From the NCBI GenBank assembly GCA_034006405.1, contig JAVESW010000021.1, positions 1 to 15,720 of the forward strand: DNA of 15,720 nucleotides. The letters are read 5' to 3'. Shown in pieces: positions 7,100 to 15,112 of the stretch. A program made the position numbers and the translations under genes. The notes under the pieces are model-generated. The model was given only the letters and a program-made list of their open reading frames with translations, ran no database searches and had not been told where the DNA came from. The DNA is from JALNYB01 sp023230065. Lineage in GTDB: Archaea > Thermoplasmatota > Thermoplasmata > Methanomassiliicoccales > Methanomethylophilaceae. The number at the start of each line of letters is the position of its first letter. The first letter of the stretch is position 1.

Positions 7100-8611
7100 T
7101 CAGATCACCACTCCAAGAGTTACAAGGCTTGATGTATAATCGCTTATGTAACCTAACGCTAGGTCCGGCCATAAACCGAACAATGCAATGAGTCCACATA
7201 CGATAACGAGTGCAAACGCCTCTGACTTGTTAATATCCCTCAAGTGCGCCGTTTCAATCTTATCAGTGAGCTTTCCAAACAATGATCTCTGCATCGCCCA
7301 CAGATAATAACCTGCGGTCAGCATAAGTGACATCAAACAGAATATGATCAACCAGATCATATTGATTGAGAATGAATACTCGTAGAACGCGAATATAATA
7401 CCAAACTCTCCCCAGAATCCTACTAGACCTGGTAATCCGAGTGATGCCATGAAACCGAACATCATGAATGCTGCATATATCGGGACCTTTCCTGCAAGAC
7501 CTCCCAAAAGGGGGATCTCTCTTGTCTCAAACAGATCGTGTGCAAGTCCACAAGTCATGAACAATACTGCTGTAATAAGTCCGTGTGCAAACATTAAGAA
7601 AATTGCAAATTCAACACCGACCTCTGAAAGACACGCAATTCCGAGCAATACCATACCCATATGGCTAATGGATGAGAATGCAACCATTTTCTTGAGATCC
7701 TTCTGGGCAATACAAGCATACGCACCATATAGAATCGCAACAATCGCAATGACGACCATTGCAGGCTGCCACCAAACAGCTCCATCTGGGAGCACTTCAA
7801 GACAAACTCTTATGATACCATATGACCCCATCTTAAGCATAACAGCTGCCAATAATACTGAACCTGCTGTAGGCGCTTCTGTATGAGCATCTGGTAACCA
7901 AGTATGGAACGGTACGATAGGCATTTTGACTGCGAATCCGAAGAAAAGCAGACCGAATACGAATATCTGGAATGTCGACGAGAATGCCGATGCACCGATT
8001 GCAACAGCTGCAAAGGAGAAATCGACAACTCCACCTGCTGCTGCCTGAATGGCGATGGCAAAGATACCAATCAACATTACCAAGCTTGCTACATGAGTGT
8101 AGATGAAGAACTTGATGGCTGCATAGTGTCTCCTCGGGCCCCCGAACCATGAAATCATGAAGTACATAGGGATCAAAGTTACTTCCCACATTATGTAGAA
8201 CAGGAAATAATCTGCTGACATGTACACACCCATCAGACCAACTTCCATTGCTAAGAGCAATGCAAAGAAGTAATTGGGCTTATCTTCTTGGTGAGACGAG
8301 AAGATCGTGACCAAAAACACTAAAAGTGCTGTAAGGAAGACCATCAGTATACTGAGCCCATCGATTTGAAGAATATATGACATCTTAAGACCTGCAGACT
8401 CAATCCACGCATAATTTTCACTATAGACTGAAAGGTTCTTGGCCAGAAGCAGGAAGAATGTCAGGATCAGTGTGATACCAGACATTGTTGCTGCGGTATA
8501 TTTTGCGTATTTTGCTCTTTCGTTTCCCATGAATAGTGTTATAATCGCACCGATTAACGGTAATACGACCAATAGTGTAAGGAGATATGGGATCTCCGGT
8601 AAATCAAACAT
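7100..8611 (-). CDS. fpoM: Fpo complex subunit M (NuoM-like antiporter subunit)
   Basis: Second antiporter-like channel subunit of the membrane arm. The 503 residues contain about 14 hydrophobic helices. The channel residues are E143 in MWEVTLIPMY, K229 in FAVKMPIVPFHTWLPDAHTE and K260 in VMLKMGSYGIIR, followed by DLKKMVAFSSISHMG and a glutamate in FWGEFGIIF, all NuoM hallmarks. The start is the ATG at 8611 because GGGAGG lies 8 bases upstream. The frame runs a further 44 codons upstream to a TTG at 8743, but that extension is antisense-free overlap with the 3' end of fpoL in another frame and has no NuoM-like sequence. One base separates the fpoL TAA from this ATG. Confidence 0.94.
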   Translation of the reverse strand: MFDLPEIPYLLTLLVVLPLIGAIITLFMGNERAKYAKYTAATMSGITLILTFFLLLAKNLSVYSENYAWIESAGLKMSYILQIDGLSILMVFLTALLVFLVTIFSSHQEDKPNYFFALLLAMEVGLMGVYMSADYFLFYIMWEVTLIPMYFMISWFGGPRRHYAAIKFFIYTHVASLVMLIGIFAIAIQAAAGGVVDFSFAAVAIGASAFSSTFQIFVFGLLFFGFAVKMPIVPFHTWLPDAHTEAPTAGSVLLAAVMLKMGSYGIIRVCLEVLPDGAVWWQPAMVVIAIVAILYGAYACIAQKDLKKMVAFSSISHMGMVLLGIACLSEVGVEFAIFLMFAHGLITAVLFMTCGLAHDLFETREIPLLGGLAGKVPIYAAFMMFGFMASLGLPGLVGFWGEFGIIFAFYEYSFSINMIWLIIFCLMSLMLTAGYYLWAMQRSLFGKLTDKIETAHLRDINKSEAFALVIVCGLIALFGLWPDLALGYISDYTSSLVTLGVVI

Positions 8612-8612
8612 T

Positions 8613-10655
8613 TTACAGGCCTCCCATGTACCAGAATATGCCGAGAATGACACAGAAGAATACCACAACTCCACCGAAGACAACTGTTGTGTACGAACGT
8701 ACATTTCCTGTCTGAGCTTTACTGAGGATCTCTCCACCGCCAATCACTGCATTCGAAATTCCATTAACAGTTCCATCGATAATGTTTTTATCAACGAAGT
8801 CAACACCGCGTGCGACACCATATCCTAATTTCCAGGCAATCTGATCGTAGAGCTGCGGGAACCACCATCTCATAGTGAGTGCATGGTAGAGACGAGACTC
8901 TCCGTTCTTGTTGAACTTACCTGGATTCATGGTCTTCTTGCTGTACATAAGATATGCAATACCCATTGCCATCAATACAAGCACGATTGTCATCCACGTG
9001 TATACGTTTCCGAATATCTCTGTGATATACTCGAATCCTTTTCCTTCGCCACTTCCAACCTGAAGGTTACCTGCAGCATTCTCTCCAATCGAAATCAGAT
9101 TATCAAATCCGAATAATATCACGAAACCGAGTCCCGCTGCAAAGATTGACAGGATACAGAGAGGTACAACCATCGATTTGGGTGACTCCCCGTGAGTGTG
9201 ATGAGCATTAACGCCCTCCACTCCCTGGAAAGTCATGAACCACATACGGAACATATAGAATGCCGTCATGAATGCTGTCACTATAGCAAGGAACCACAAT
9301 ATGAGGAACAGAGTCTGTTCTCCAAAATCCGATGCATGCATAACACTCTCTATAATAAGATCCTTTGACCAGAATCCTGCGAAGAACGGGAATCCTGAAA
9401 TCGACAAAGAACCGATAAGCATTGTTATCGATGTTATCTTCATCTTCTTTCCGAGTCCTCCCATTTTACGCATATCCTCTGTACCGCATGAATGAATGAC
9501 CGAACCTGAACCGAGGAAAAGCAATGCTTTGAAAAAAGCATGATTGACCATGTGAAGTAATCCTGCTGTATATCCTGCTGATCCAGCCACTATAAGAGCT
9601 TCGTTACCCTGCTCAAGTCCGAGAGCAATCATATATCCTCCTGCACCCAGAGCCAAGAACATATATCCTAACTGTGAAAGTGTAGAATAAGCCAAGACTT
9701 TTTTGATATTCATATTGTTGAGAGCCATCGTTGCTGCGAAGAATGCTGTGACTCCTCCTATGATCGCAACCCAGAGCAATATCCATGAACACTGTGTGAA
9801 CAGAGGGAAACACCTGGCTGTGAGATAGACACCGGCTTTGACCATTGTCGCTGCATGGATCAAAGCAGATACTGTTGTAGGGCCTGCCATCGCATCAGGC
9901 AACCAATCCAATAGAGGGAACTGTGCAGATTTTCCAATCACACCGCCGAATATCAGAAGGCTTCCGAGAATGATCATGTTCGGATCAACAGCGGCTAATG
10001 CCTCTTCTGTGAACATGTCTGCGTAATCCAATGTCTTGAATGCAAACAACAGAACGAACAATCCTGCCATCAGACAAACATCTCCCAGTCTTGTGACCAA
10101 GAATGCTTTCTTTGCTGCTGAAGCTGCATTTTCTGAAGCTGCATCTCCATCTGGGTGATTGAATGACCAGAATCCTATAAGCAGGTAGGAACAAAGTCCC
10201 ATAATCTCCCAGAATATGAACATCTCTAAGAAATTACTAGATACAGCCAATCCTAACATTCCTGTGAGGAATAAGGAAACTTCTCCGAAATATCTTCTCT
10301 TCCTGACACCCTCGTCGTGCATGTATCCAAGCGAATAAACGAAGATCAGCATTGCGATAAACGATGCAAACAGCATTGTAAGACACGCTAAGCTATCGAT
10401 ATAGTATCCGAAATGAAGAGTAAATCCACCAGGTAAGGTGAACCATGTGATCTGTTGCGTTACATATCCAACGTCTGAATATGCAGCGGAAGTCCAGAAC
10501 TCGCAAGAAACGAGAACTGCAAGCACAGTAGCGATAGCAGCGCCTGTTATCGCGATATATCCGCCACCCTGTGGCGTTTTGTTACCAAGGAAACCGACAA
10601 TCAAGAAACAAAGAAGCGGTATCACTGGAATTAACCAAGTATATTCTATGAACAA
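8613..10655 (-). CDS. fpoL: Fpo complex subunit L (NuoL-like antiporter subunit)
   Basis: Distal channel subunit of the membrane arm, 680 residues from the chosen start. It has the NuoL signature segments FWEIMGLCSYLLIGFW (glutamate near 150), IGKSAQFPLLDWLPDAM (lysine near 242), ALIHAATMVKAGVYL (lysine near 273), LLHMVNHAFFKALLFLGSG and FWSKDLI. The C-terminal part carries the long lateral-helix region and a last transmembrane segment after GNVRSYTTVVFGG, as in NuoL. No in-frame ATG exists near the 5' end. TTG at 10655 is preferred because GAGGTG lies 6 bases upstream. A GTG three codons earlier (10664) falls inside that Shine-Dalgarno sequence. Two bases separate it from the fpoK stop. Confidence 0.93.
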   Translation of the reverse strand: MFIEYTWLIPVIPLLCFLIVGFLGNKTPQGGGYIAITGAAIATVLAVLVSCEFWTSAAYSDVGYVTQQITWFTLPGGFTLHFGYYIDSLACLTMLFASFIAMLIFVYSLGYMHDEGVRKRRYFGEVSLFLTGMLGLAVSSNFLEMFIFWEIMGLCSYLLIGFWSFNHPDGDAASENAASAAKKAFLVTRLGDVCLMAGLFVLLFAFKTLDYADMFTEEALAAVDPNMIILGSLLIFGGVIGKSAQFPLLDWLPDAMAGPTTVSALIHAATMVKAGVYLTARCFPLFTQCSWILLWVAIIGGVTAFFAATMALNNMNIKKVLAYSTLSQLGYMFLALGAGGYMIALGLEQGNEALIVAGSAGYTAGLLHMVNHAFFKALLFLGSGSVIHSCGTEDMRKMGGLGKKMKITSITMLIGSLSISGFPFFAGFWSKDLIIESVMHASDFGEQTLFLILWFLAIVTAFMTAFYMFRMWFMTFQGVEGVNAHHTHGESPKSMVVPLCILSIFAAGLGFVILFGFDNLISIGENAAGNLQVGSGEGKGFEYITEIFGNVYTWMTIVLVLMAMGIAYLMYSKKTMNPGKFNKNGESRLYHALTMRWWFPQLYDQIAWKLGYGVARGVDFVDKNIIDGTVNGISNAVIGGGEILSKAQTGNVRSYTTVVFGGVVVFFCVILGIFWYMGGL

Positions 10656-10657
10656 AC

Positions 10658-10960
10658 TTACCACCTCATTGAAGCCAAACCATCGACCTCAGTTGCCTTC
10701 TTTAGTTTGTATGCATTGAGTAAGATGGCAATACCTACTGCAACCTCTGCAGCAGCTACCGTAATCGTCATTATAACGAATACTTGACCCATTGCATCAC
10801 CGGTGAATGCCGAAAAAGCCACAAAATTAATGTTTGCAGCGTTGAGCATGAGCTCTACACACATCAGAACAATAATTGTGTTATTCTTAGTCATTACGCC
10901 GTATGCTCCTATGGCGAATAATATCGCAGCAAAAGCGAGGAAGAACTCAATTGGTATCAT
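10658..10960 (-). CDS. fpoK: Fpo complex subunit K (NuoK-like)
   Basis: Small membrane-arm subunit that links the antiporter-like subunits to the quinone-side channel. The 100 residues form three hydrophobic helices. Conserved acidic residues are in MCVELMLNAANINFV (first half) and VAAAEVAVGIAIL (second half), the known NuoK glutamate positions. A GTG three codons upstream (10969) is rejected because it is only 2 bases from GAGGAG. The ATG at 10960 gives the N-terminus MIPIEFFLAFAAILF, matching the family. Its 5' end overlaps the end of the second fpoJ gene by 14 bases, so coupled translation is likely. Confidence 0.92.
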   Translation of the reverse strand: MIPIEFFLAFAAILFAIGAYGVMTKNNTIIVLMCVELMLNAANINFVAFSAFTGDAMGQVFVIMTITVAAAEVAVGIAILLNAYKLKKATEVDGLASMRW

Positions 10961-11243
10961 CGTGTTCACTCTCCTCTCTTGCTATACATACTCCGCCGAT
11001 TATTGCACCGAACATAAGCAGACCCACTATCAAAAGAAGGGGACCGTATTGTTCGAACAGAACATAATTGAGGGAACTCTCATCGAGATGACCCTCATCA
11101 TCTACAACCTCTGTGAAGGGGATCTCCTGTGGGGTATCATATGTTGTATAATTGTCCCAGTTCGTCGCGAATATCGCTGAAACGCAAACTACCAGTAGCA
11201 AAGTCGCTACAACTGCACCGATTATGACTTTCTTGCTGGTCAT
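10947..11243 (-). CDS. fpoJ: Fpo complex subunit J, C-terminal half (second J gene)
   Basis: Encodes 98 residues with two transmembrane segments, about 5-26 and 67-88, joined by an acidic extramembrane loop (WDNYTTYD...EVVDDEGHLDE). Position and topology match the C-terminal half of NuoJ, which is split into two genes in known fpo operons (the 'JJ' arrangement of Methanosarcina). The ATG overlaps the stop of the first J gene as ATGA. Sequence alone would be a weak argument for such a short protein. The call rests mainly on its place between fpoJ1 and fpoK and on the closing hydrophobic segment YGPLLLIVGLLMFGAIIGG. Confidence 0.85.
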   Translation of the reverse strand: MTSKKVIIGAVVATLLLVVCVSAIFATNWDNYTTYDTPQEIPFTEVVDDEGHLDESSLNYVLFEQYGPLLLIVGLLMFGAIIGGVCIAREESEHDDTN

Positions 11244-11566
11244 AAGGAATCATCTCCACTTTTCTGAATGTACCTTCTCGTAAGCATAATGCTAAACGCG
11301 AACAATATCGTGATAGCACCGACGTATACGAGCATTTGGATAACACCTATGAATTCAGCCTCGAGGAAGAAGTAAGTGACTGCAACGCAGACAAATACCA
11401 ACGCGAGGTAGAACGCACTGTGAATGACCTCTTTGACGCTTACAACATAAATAGCGGCAGCGATTGCAATGCCAGCTAATATAACGAATGCCAGAAGATC
11501 TGCGTTATCCCAGAGGTACTGCACTACGGAACAGAATCCATTCCAAATATCATTTAAGAATTGCAT
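11240..11566 (-). CDS. fpoJ: Fpo complex subunit J, N-terminal half (first J gene)
   Basis: Encodes 108 residues with three hydrophobic segments and the NuoJ signature LVYVGAITILFAFSIML near its C-terminus. This corresponds to the helix that carries the pi-bulge involved in coupling in complex I. The ATG overlaps the fpoI stop by one base (TAATG), with GAGGTG 5 bases upstream. The protein ends after MLTRRYIQKSGDDSL, where full-length NuoJ would continue into its last helices; these are supplied by the next gene. The split is clean, with an ATGA junction, so it is a stable two-gene arrangement, not a frameshift. Confidence 0.92.
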   Translation of the reverse strand: MQFLNDIWNGFCSVVQYLWDNADLLAFVILAGIAIAAAIYVVSVKEVIHSAFYLALVFVCVAVTYFFLEAEFIGVIQMLVYVGAITILFAFSIMLTRRYIQKSGDDSL

Positions 11567-12315
11567 TATAGCACCTCATCCATGTGGAGAGCTGATTTAG
11601 GACAGTCATCCACGCAGTTATGACAACAAACACATATGTCTTTGTTAATTTCAGGCCAAAGAATCGGCCTGCCTTTTGCATTGACTCCGTGCTCAATCAT
11701 TTTGATGGCCTTTACAGGACATACTTTTTCACACTTTTTGCAACTGATACACTTAGACGAGTCAAGAATCGGCCTATCTGTCATGAACGCATTCACGCGC
11801 CTTTCAGAGTTTCCATTCTTGATATCGGACATGAGGGTCTCTTCGAGGTGAACCTCCATGTTCTTATTGATCTTGTCACAGGCAAGCCTGCGTGGACCGT
11901 AAATTAGATCCTCTCTTGTGTATTCGGCCAATTCCTTTTCAGGAGTGACGGTCATAGCATCAACAGGACAGTACTCTGCGCAATAACCACAGAATGCACA
12001 TCTTCCAAGGTTGATCTGCGGTCTTTTAACTGTGTTTCCTGCATCATCGAGAACTTCGACGAGTTCAATGCACGATGTGGGACACATCCTAACGCAGATA
12101 CCGCATGATATACACTTTTCAAACCTGAGTCCAGGACGTCCACGATAATTGTCCGGCATCCACAGATCCTCATAAGGATACAATATAGCTACATCCCTAT
12201 GAATGACCGCCTTAACGAACAGTTTAGAAACGACCACAAATGGCTTCATGATCCAAAGTGTTCTTCTGGGTATGTTCTCATCGTAAGGATATTTCTTTAA
12301 GAATTCCATAACCAT
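11566..12315 (-). CDS. fpoI: Fpo complex iron-sulfur subunit I, extended with four [4Fe-4S] motifs
   Basis: NuoI-like subunit that relays electrons towards FpoB at the membrane surface. At 249 residues it is well above the usual length, roughly 130-180. The expected pair of [4Fe-4S] motifs is present: C68, C71, C74, C78 and C106, C109, C112, C116, each ending in CP. After a linker of about 70 residues rich in charged residues come two more full motifs: C189, C192, C195, C199 and C228, C231, C234, C238. The C-terminal half therefore looks like an added 2[4Fe-4S] ferredoxin domain in one continuous frame. With no fpoF in this operon, the added domain may accept electrons from a donor such as ferredoxin (inference). 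The ATG has GGAGGTG 7 bases upstream and overlaps the fpoH stop as TGATG. Confidence 0.93.
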   Translation of the reverse strand: MVMEFLKKYPYDENIPRRTLWIMKPFVVVSKLFVKAVIHRDVAILYPYEDLWMPDNYRGRPGLRFEKCISCGICVRMCPTSCIELVEVLDDAGNTVKRPQINLGRCAFCGYCAEYCPVDAMTVTPEKELAEYTREDLIYGPRRLACDKINKNMEVHLEETLMSDIKNGNSERRVNAFMTDRPILDSSKCISCKKCEKVCPVKAIKMIEHGVNAKGRPILWPEINKDICVCCHNCVDDCPKSALHMDEVL

Positions 12316-13487
12316 CAGTAAACACCTCCGATCTTAAGCATAAGGACAATTGCCAAATTGACAACAGACAACGGCATGAATACCTTCCATCCGATGTTCA
12401 GAATCTGATCTGGCCTTACCCTTGCGATTGCTCCTCTTAATATTATCATCATGAAGAAAACAAACCATGTCTTTATGAGGAATGTTAACTCGGGAAGGTA
12501 TGTGTTGATCTGCAACGGATCCCATGGGAGAAGCCATCCGCCGAGGTACATGATAGTTATCATTGCACATGCGACGTAACCTCTGAAATAGTCACCCAAC
12601 ATGATGAGACCCCATTTCATTCCTGCATACTCCGTCTGCCAACCTTCAACCAATTCTGCTTCTGCTTCTGCAATGTCGAAAGGAGTACGTTCTGACTCTG
12701 CTGTAGCACAGAAGAAGAAGGTGATGAAACCGACGATCTGGGGGATGAAATACCAAGTAGAATTGAACTGAGCGTTTACTATGTCACCGATGTTGAAACT
12801 ACCTGCCATAAGAGCTGTTGTAGCTATCATGATGAGTATTGGGACCTCATACGAGATCATCAACTCTGCCGCTCTCATTCCACCGATAAGTGAATATTTA
12901 TTATTCTGTCCCCAACCTGAAACCAATATGAAGAATGGTGCCAGTGCGAACAATGCCATGATAATTAGAAGTCCGGTGCTGTAATCAACAACGAACCATC
13001 TCTGCGACAGAGGAATCATACATGCGATAAGAACAGATGTCCCGATAACGAGGGACAATGTCCACATGTAGGTCATCTTGTCGACTTTCTTCGGCATTGT
13101 GTTCTCTTTCATGAAGGTCTTAAGACCATCAGCGACACACTGAAGGAATCCCTTCATACCGATCATGGTTCCTCTTCTGTCCATCAATCTACCTAGAACT
13201 TTACGTTCTTCCCATAAGGAAATCAGAGTAGCTATGAAAACGACAAGGAATATGACGATCATGAAAATGATCAATGCGAACATATTCACTACTTCATCAC
13301 AAATCAACCATGTAGAAACAGGGTTTCCTGGTAAAAGAAGATTGATCAACCATGCTATTGTTCCACCTAATAATTCCCATAATTTGTATGAGATATCATA
13401 AGGAAGATTGTACACATCGAACGGATAGTACATGTTCGACATTACGTCTGGGAAATGAATCCAATCAAGAATACTGCTGTAAACCAT
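12315..13487 (-). CDS. fpoH: Fpo complex subunit H (NuoH-like)
   Basis: Membrane subunit that joins the iron-sulfur module to the proton-pumping arm and helps form the membrane-carrier binding chamber. Family motifs are WEERKVLGRLMDRRG at about 92-106, VADGLKTFMKE near 118-128, and the acidic E-channel segment AESERTPFDIAEAEAELVEG at 263-282 followed by WQTEYAGMKW. The 390 residues exceed the usual 320-350. The surplus is an N-terminal stretch of about 55 residues before the first family-like helix, with aromatic-rich YYPFDVYNLPY and a hydrophobic segment. The ATG at 13487 has GGTGA 4 bases upstream that contains the fpoD stop. A TTG eight codons earlier (13511) is rejected for lack of a Shine-Dalgarno sequence. 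Confidence 0.93.
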   Translation of the reverse strand: MVYSSILDWIHFPDVMSNMYYPFDVYNLPYDISYKLWELLGGTIAWLINLLLPGNPVSTWLICDEVVNMFALIIFMIVIFLVVFIATLISLWEERKVLGRLMDRRGTMIGMKGFLQCVADGLKTFMKENTMPKKVDKMTYMWTLSLVIGTSVLIACMIPLSQRWFVVDYSTGLLIIMALFALAPFFILVSGWGQNNKYSLIGGMRAAELMISYEVPILIMIATTALMAGSFNIGDIVNAQFNSTWYFIPQIVGFITFFFCATAESERTPFDIAEAEAELVEGWQTEYAGMKWGLIMLGDYFRGYVACAMITIMYLGGWLLPWDPLQINTYLPELTFLIKTWFVFFMMIILRGAIARVRPDQILNIGWKVFMPLSVVNLAIVLMLKIGGVY

Positions 13488-13491
13488 AGTA

Positions 13492-14640
13492 TCACCTGTC
13501 AGTCTCTCCAAGACACATATCGATCATTGCCATTACTACGGGCACATCTGCAATTCTACATCCCTGTACCAATGGTTTAGCTGCTGATACATTTGTAAAG
13601 ATCGGACTACGCACTTTGAGTCTATACGGCTTATCCGTTCCGTCTGAAATCAAATACATCAAAGACTCTCCGCGAGGATCTTCCAACCTTACTGTGGATC
13701 TACCTGCAGGTACATTCGATGGGACTTTGAGTCTATACGGAGCGTTCTTTCCGAGTGCTTTGACCTTCTGAACTGCCTGTCTTATGATTTTACAGGACTG
13801 TAACATCTCTTCTATCCTTACCTGATATCTTGAATAAGAATCGCCCTGTGTCATGACTGGAACATCGAAATCGATCTTGTCATAATTATCATACGGATCA
13901 TCACGACGAATATCGAAATCGACACCGGCACCTCTCATCGCGGGGCCAGTAATACCGAGATTAACAGTCTGCTCACGAGTGAGGTAACCTACGCCTTTCA
14001 TTCTTGATACGAATACAGATGAATCGTCGATCAACGTAACAATATCATCCATTAGAACCTTCTCGAAACGCTCCACACATCTCATTACATCTCTGTCAAA
14101 AAGTTCAGTCGTATCGTTCCTTACACCACCGATACGTGGATAATTTGTGGTCATCCTTGCACCGCAAAGACGAACATTTAGATCCATAAAGAATTCTCTT
14201 TCCCTCATACACCAAAGGAACACTGTGAAGTTTCCTAGATCTGTACCGACTGCTGCCAACCACATGAGATGTGACTGAATACGGCAAATCTCATCGGCAA
14301 CTATTCTGATGTATTTTGCTTTCTCAGGAACATCGATGTCTAACGCTTTCTCAACTGTCATACAGAACAAATGTGTGTATGTCATCGATGCTGCGTAACA
14401 AAGACGGTCCGCCATCGGGATGATCTTCGGATACGACCTTGCCTCGGCCTCTTTCTCCCATCCCCTATGCAGATATCCTACAATAGGCTCAGCATCCTTA
14501 ACTATCTCTCCATCTACCTGGATCTTCAATGTCCAGAGTCCGTGAGAGAAAGGATGCTGAGGACCCATGATGATCCACATTTTATCTGTGTCCATCACTG
14601 CAGACTCTGCTTTAATGTCCAAAACATCTTTAGCCATCAT
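13492..14640 (-). CDS. fpoD: Fpo complex subunit D (NuoD / 49-kDa-like)
   Basis: Cytoplasmic subunit related to the large subunit of [NiFe] hydrogenases; with FpoB and FpoH it forms the site where the membrane carrier is reduced. The 382 residues include GPQHPFSHG (H29, H33) near the N-terminus and GYLHRGWEK near 55-63. ADRLCYAAS follows, whose Tyr82 aligns by eye with the quinone-site tyrosine of complex I. LEDPRGESLMYLISDG lies in the C-terminal third and MGPQHP and DMCLGETDR mark the two ends. The paired CxxC nickel ligands of hydrogenases are not seen, as expected for complex I-type proteins. The ATG overlaps the fpoC stop as ATGA; a second in-frame ATG follows immediately. Methanophenazine is the acceptor in Methanosarcina; the acceptor here is not known from the sequence. 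Confidence 0.94.
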   Translation of the reverse strand: MMAKDVLDIKAESAVMDTDKMWIIMGPQHPFSHGLWTLKIQVDGEIVKDAEPIVGYLHRGWEKEAEARSYPKIIPMADRLCYAASMTYTHLFCMTVEKALDIDVPEKAKYIRIVADEICRIQSHLMWLAAVGTDLGNFTVFLWCMREREFFMDLNVRLCGARMTTNYPRIGGVRNDTTELFDRDVMRCVERFEKVLMDDIVTLIDDSSVFVSRMKGVGYLTREQTVNLGITGPAMRGAGVDFDIRRDDPYDNYDKIDFDVPVMTQGDSYSRYQVRIEEMLQSCKIIRQAVQKVKALGKNAPYRLKVPSNVPAGRSTVRLEDPRGESLMYLISDGTDKPYRLKVRSPIFTNVSAAKPLVQGCRIADVPVVMAMIDMCLGETDR

Positions 14641-15110
14641 TCCTGCCCCCTTAATTTATATGATTTTCTAAACGGATAGAATTCATATGTATCGGGTGTG
14701 AGTAATCTCTCGAGTTTTGGATGACCATCAAAAATAATTCCAAAAAGCTCGTACGTCTCCCTCTCGTGCCAATTTCCTCCAACCCATATGTCAGAAATCG
14801 ACTGTACGTGAAGATCATGGTTGTCAAGATTAGTTGTGAGCTCGATCATGGTACCTGTGTGATAATTACTGATATGATAGACAACTTGCATGTAATCTAC
14901 CATGTCAACTCCTATGACCGTTGATATGTGCTCAAATGTGAGCTTCTCATGGATGTATTCACAAACTTCGTGAACGATTTCCTTAGGAAGCGTTGCATAC
15001 ACTCTCCTGGTCTCTGTCTTGGTCACATTGACCTTGCCTGCGAATCTTTCAGTGAGAAGAGTTTTGATCTCATCGACTGAGGGTGCCTGATATGTTGCAT
15101 CGGTATCCAT
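14637..15110 (-). CDS. fpoC: Fpo complex subunit C (NuoC / 30-kDa-like)
   Basis: Peripheral scaffold subunit of the connecting module with no cofactor of its own. The 157-residue length fits a stand-alone NuoC. The diagnostic 30-kDa motif is NWHERETYELFGIIFDGHP at about 113-131, followed by LERLLTPDTYEFYPFRKSY, where NuoC proteins normally have LRRIL and a WxG-P-LRKDY-type ending. The ATG has GGAGGA 6 bases upstream and lies 2 bases after the fpoB stop. The 3' end overlaps fpoD in an ATGA junction. C and D are separate genes here, unlike the fused nuoCD of some bacteria. Confidence 0.93.
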   Translation of the reverse strand: MDTDATYQAPSVDEIKTLLTERFAGKVNVTKTETRRVYATLPKEIVHEVCEYIHEKLTFEHISTVIGVDMVDYMQVVYHISNYHTGTMIELTTNLDNHDLHVQSISDIWVGGNWHERETYELFGIIFDGHPKLERLLTPDTYEFYPFRKSYKLRGQE

Positions 15111-15112
15111 CT

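Noticed and set aside
7449..7886. 145-codon plus-strand open frame
   Set aside because: Antisense to the conserved core of fpoM; a codon-bias shadow with no recognisable domain.
8612..8743. 44-codon N-terminal extension of fpoM
   Set aside because: Begins at TTG inside fpoL in another frame, is unlike NuoM, and the ATG at 8611 has GGGAGG at good spacing.
13488..13511. Eight-codon N-terminal extension of fpoH from TTG
   Set aside because: No Shine-Dalgarno sequence for the TTG; ATG at 13487 has GGTGA 4 bases upstream.
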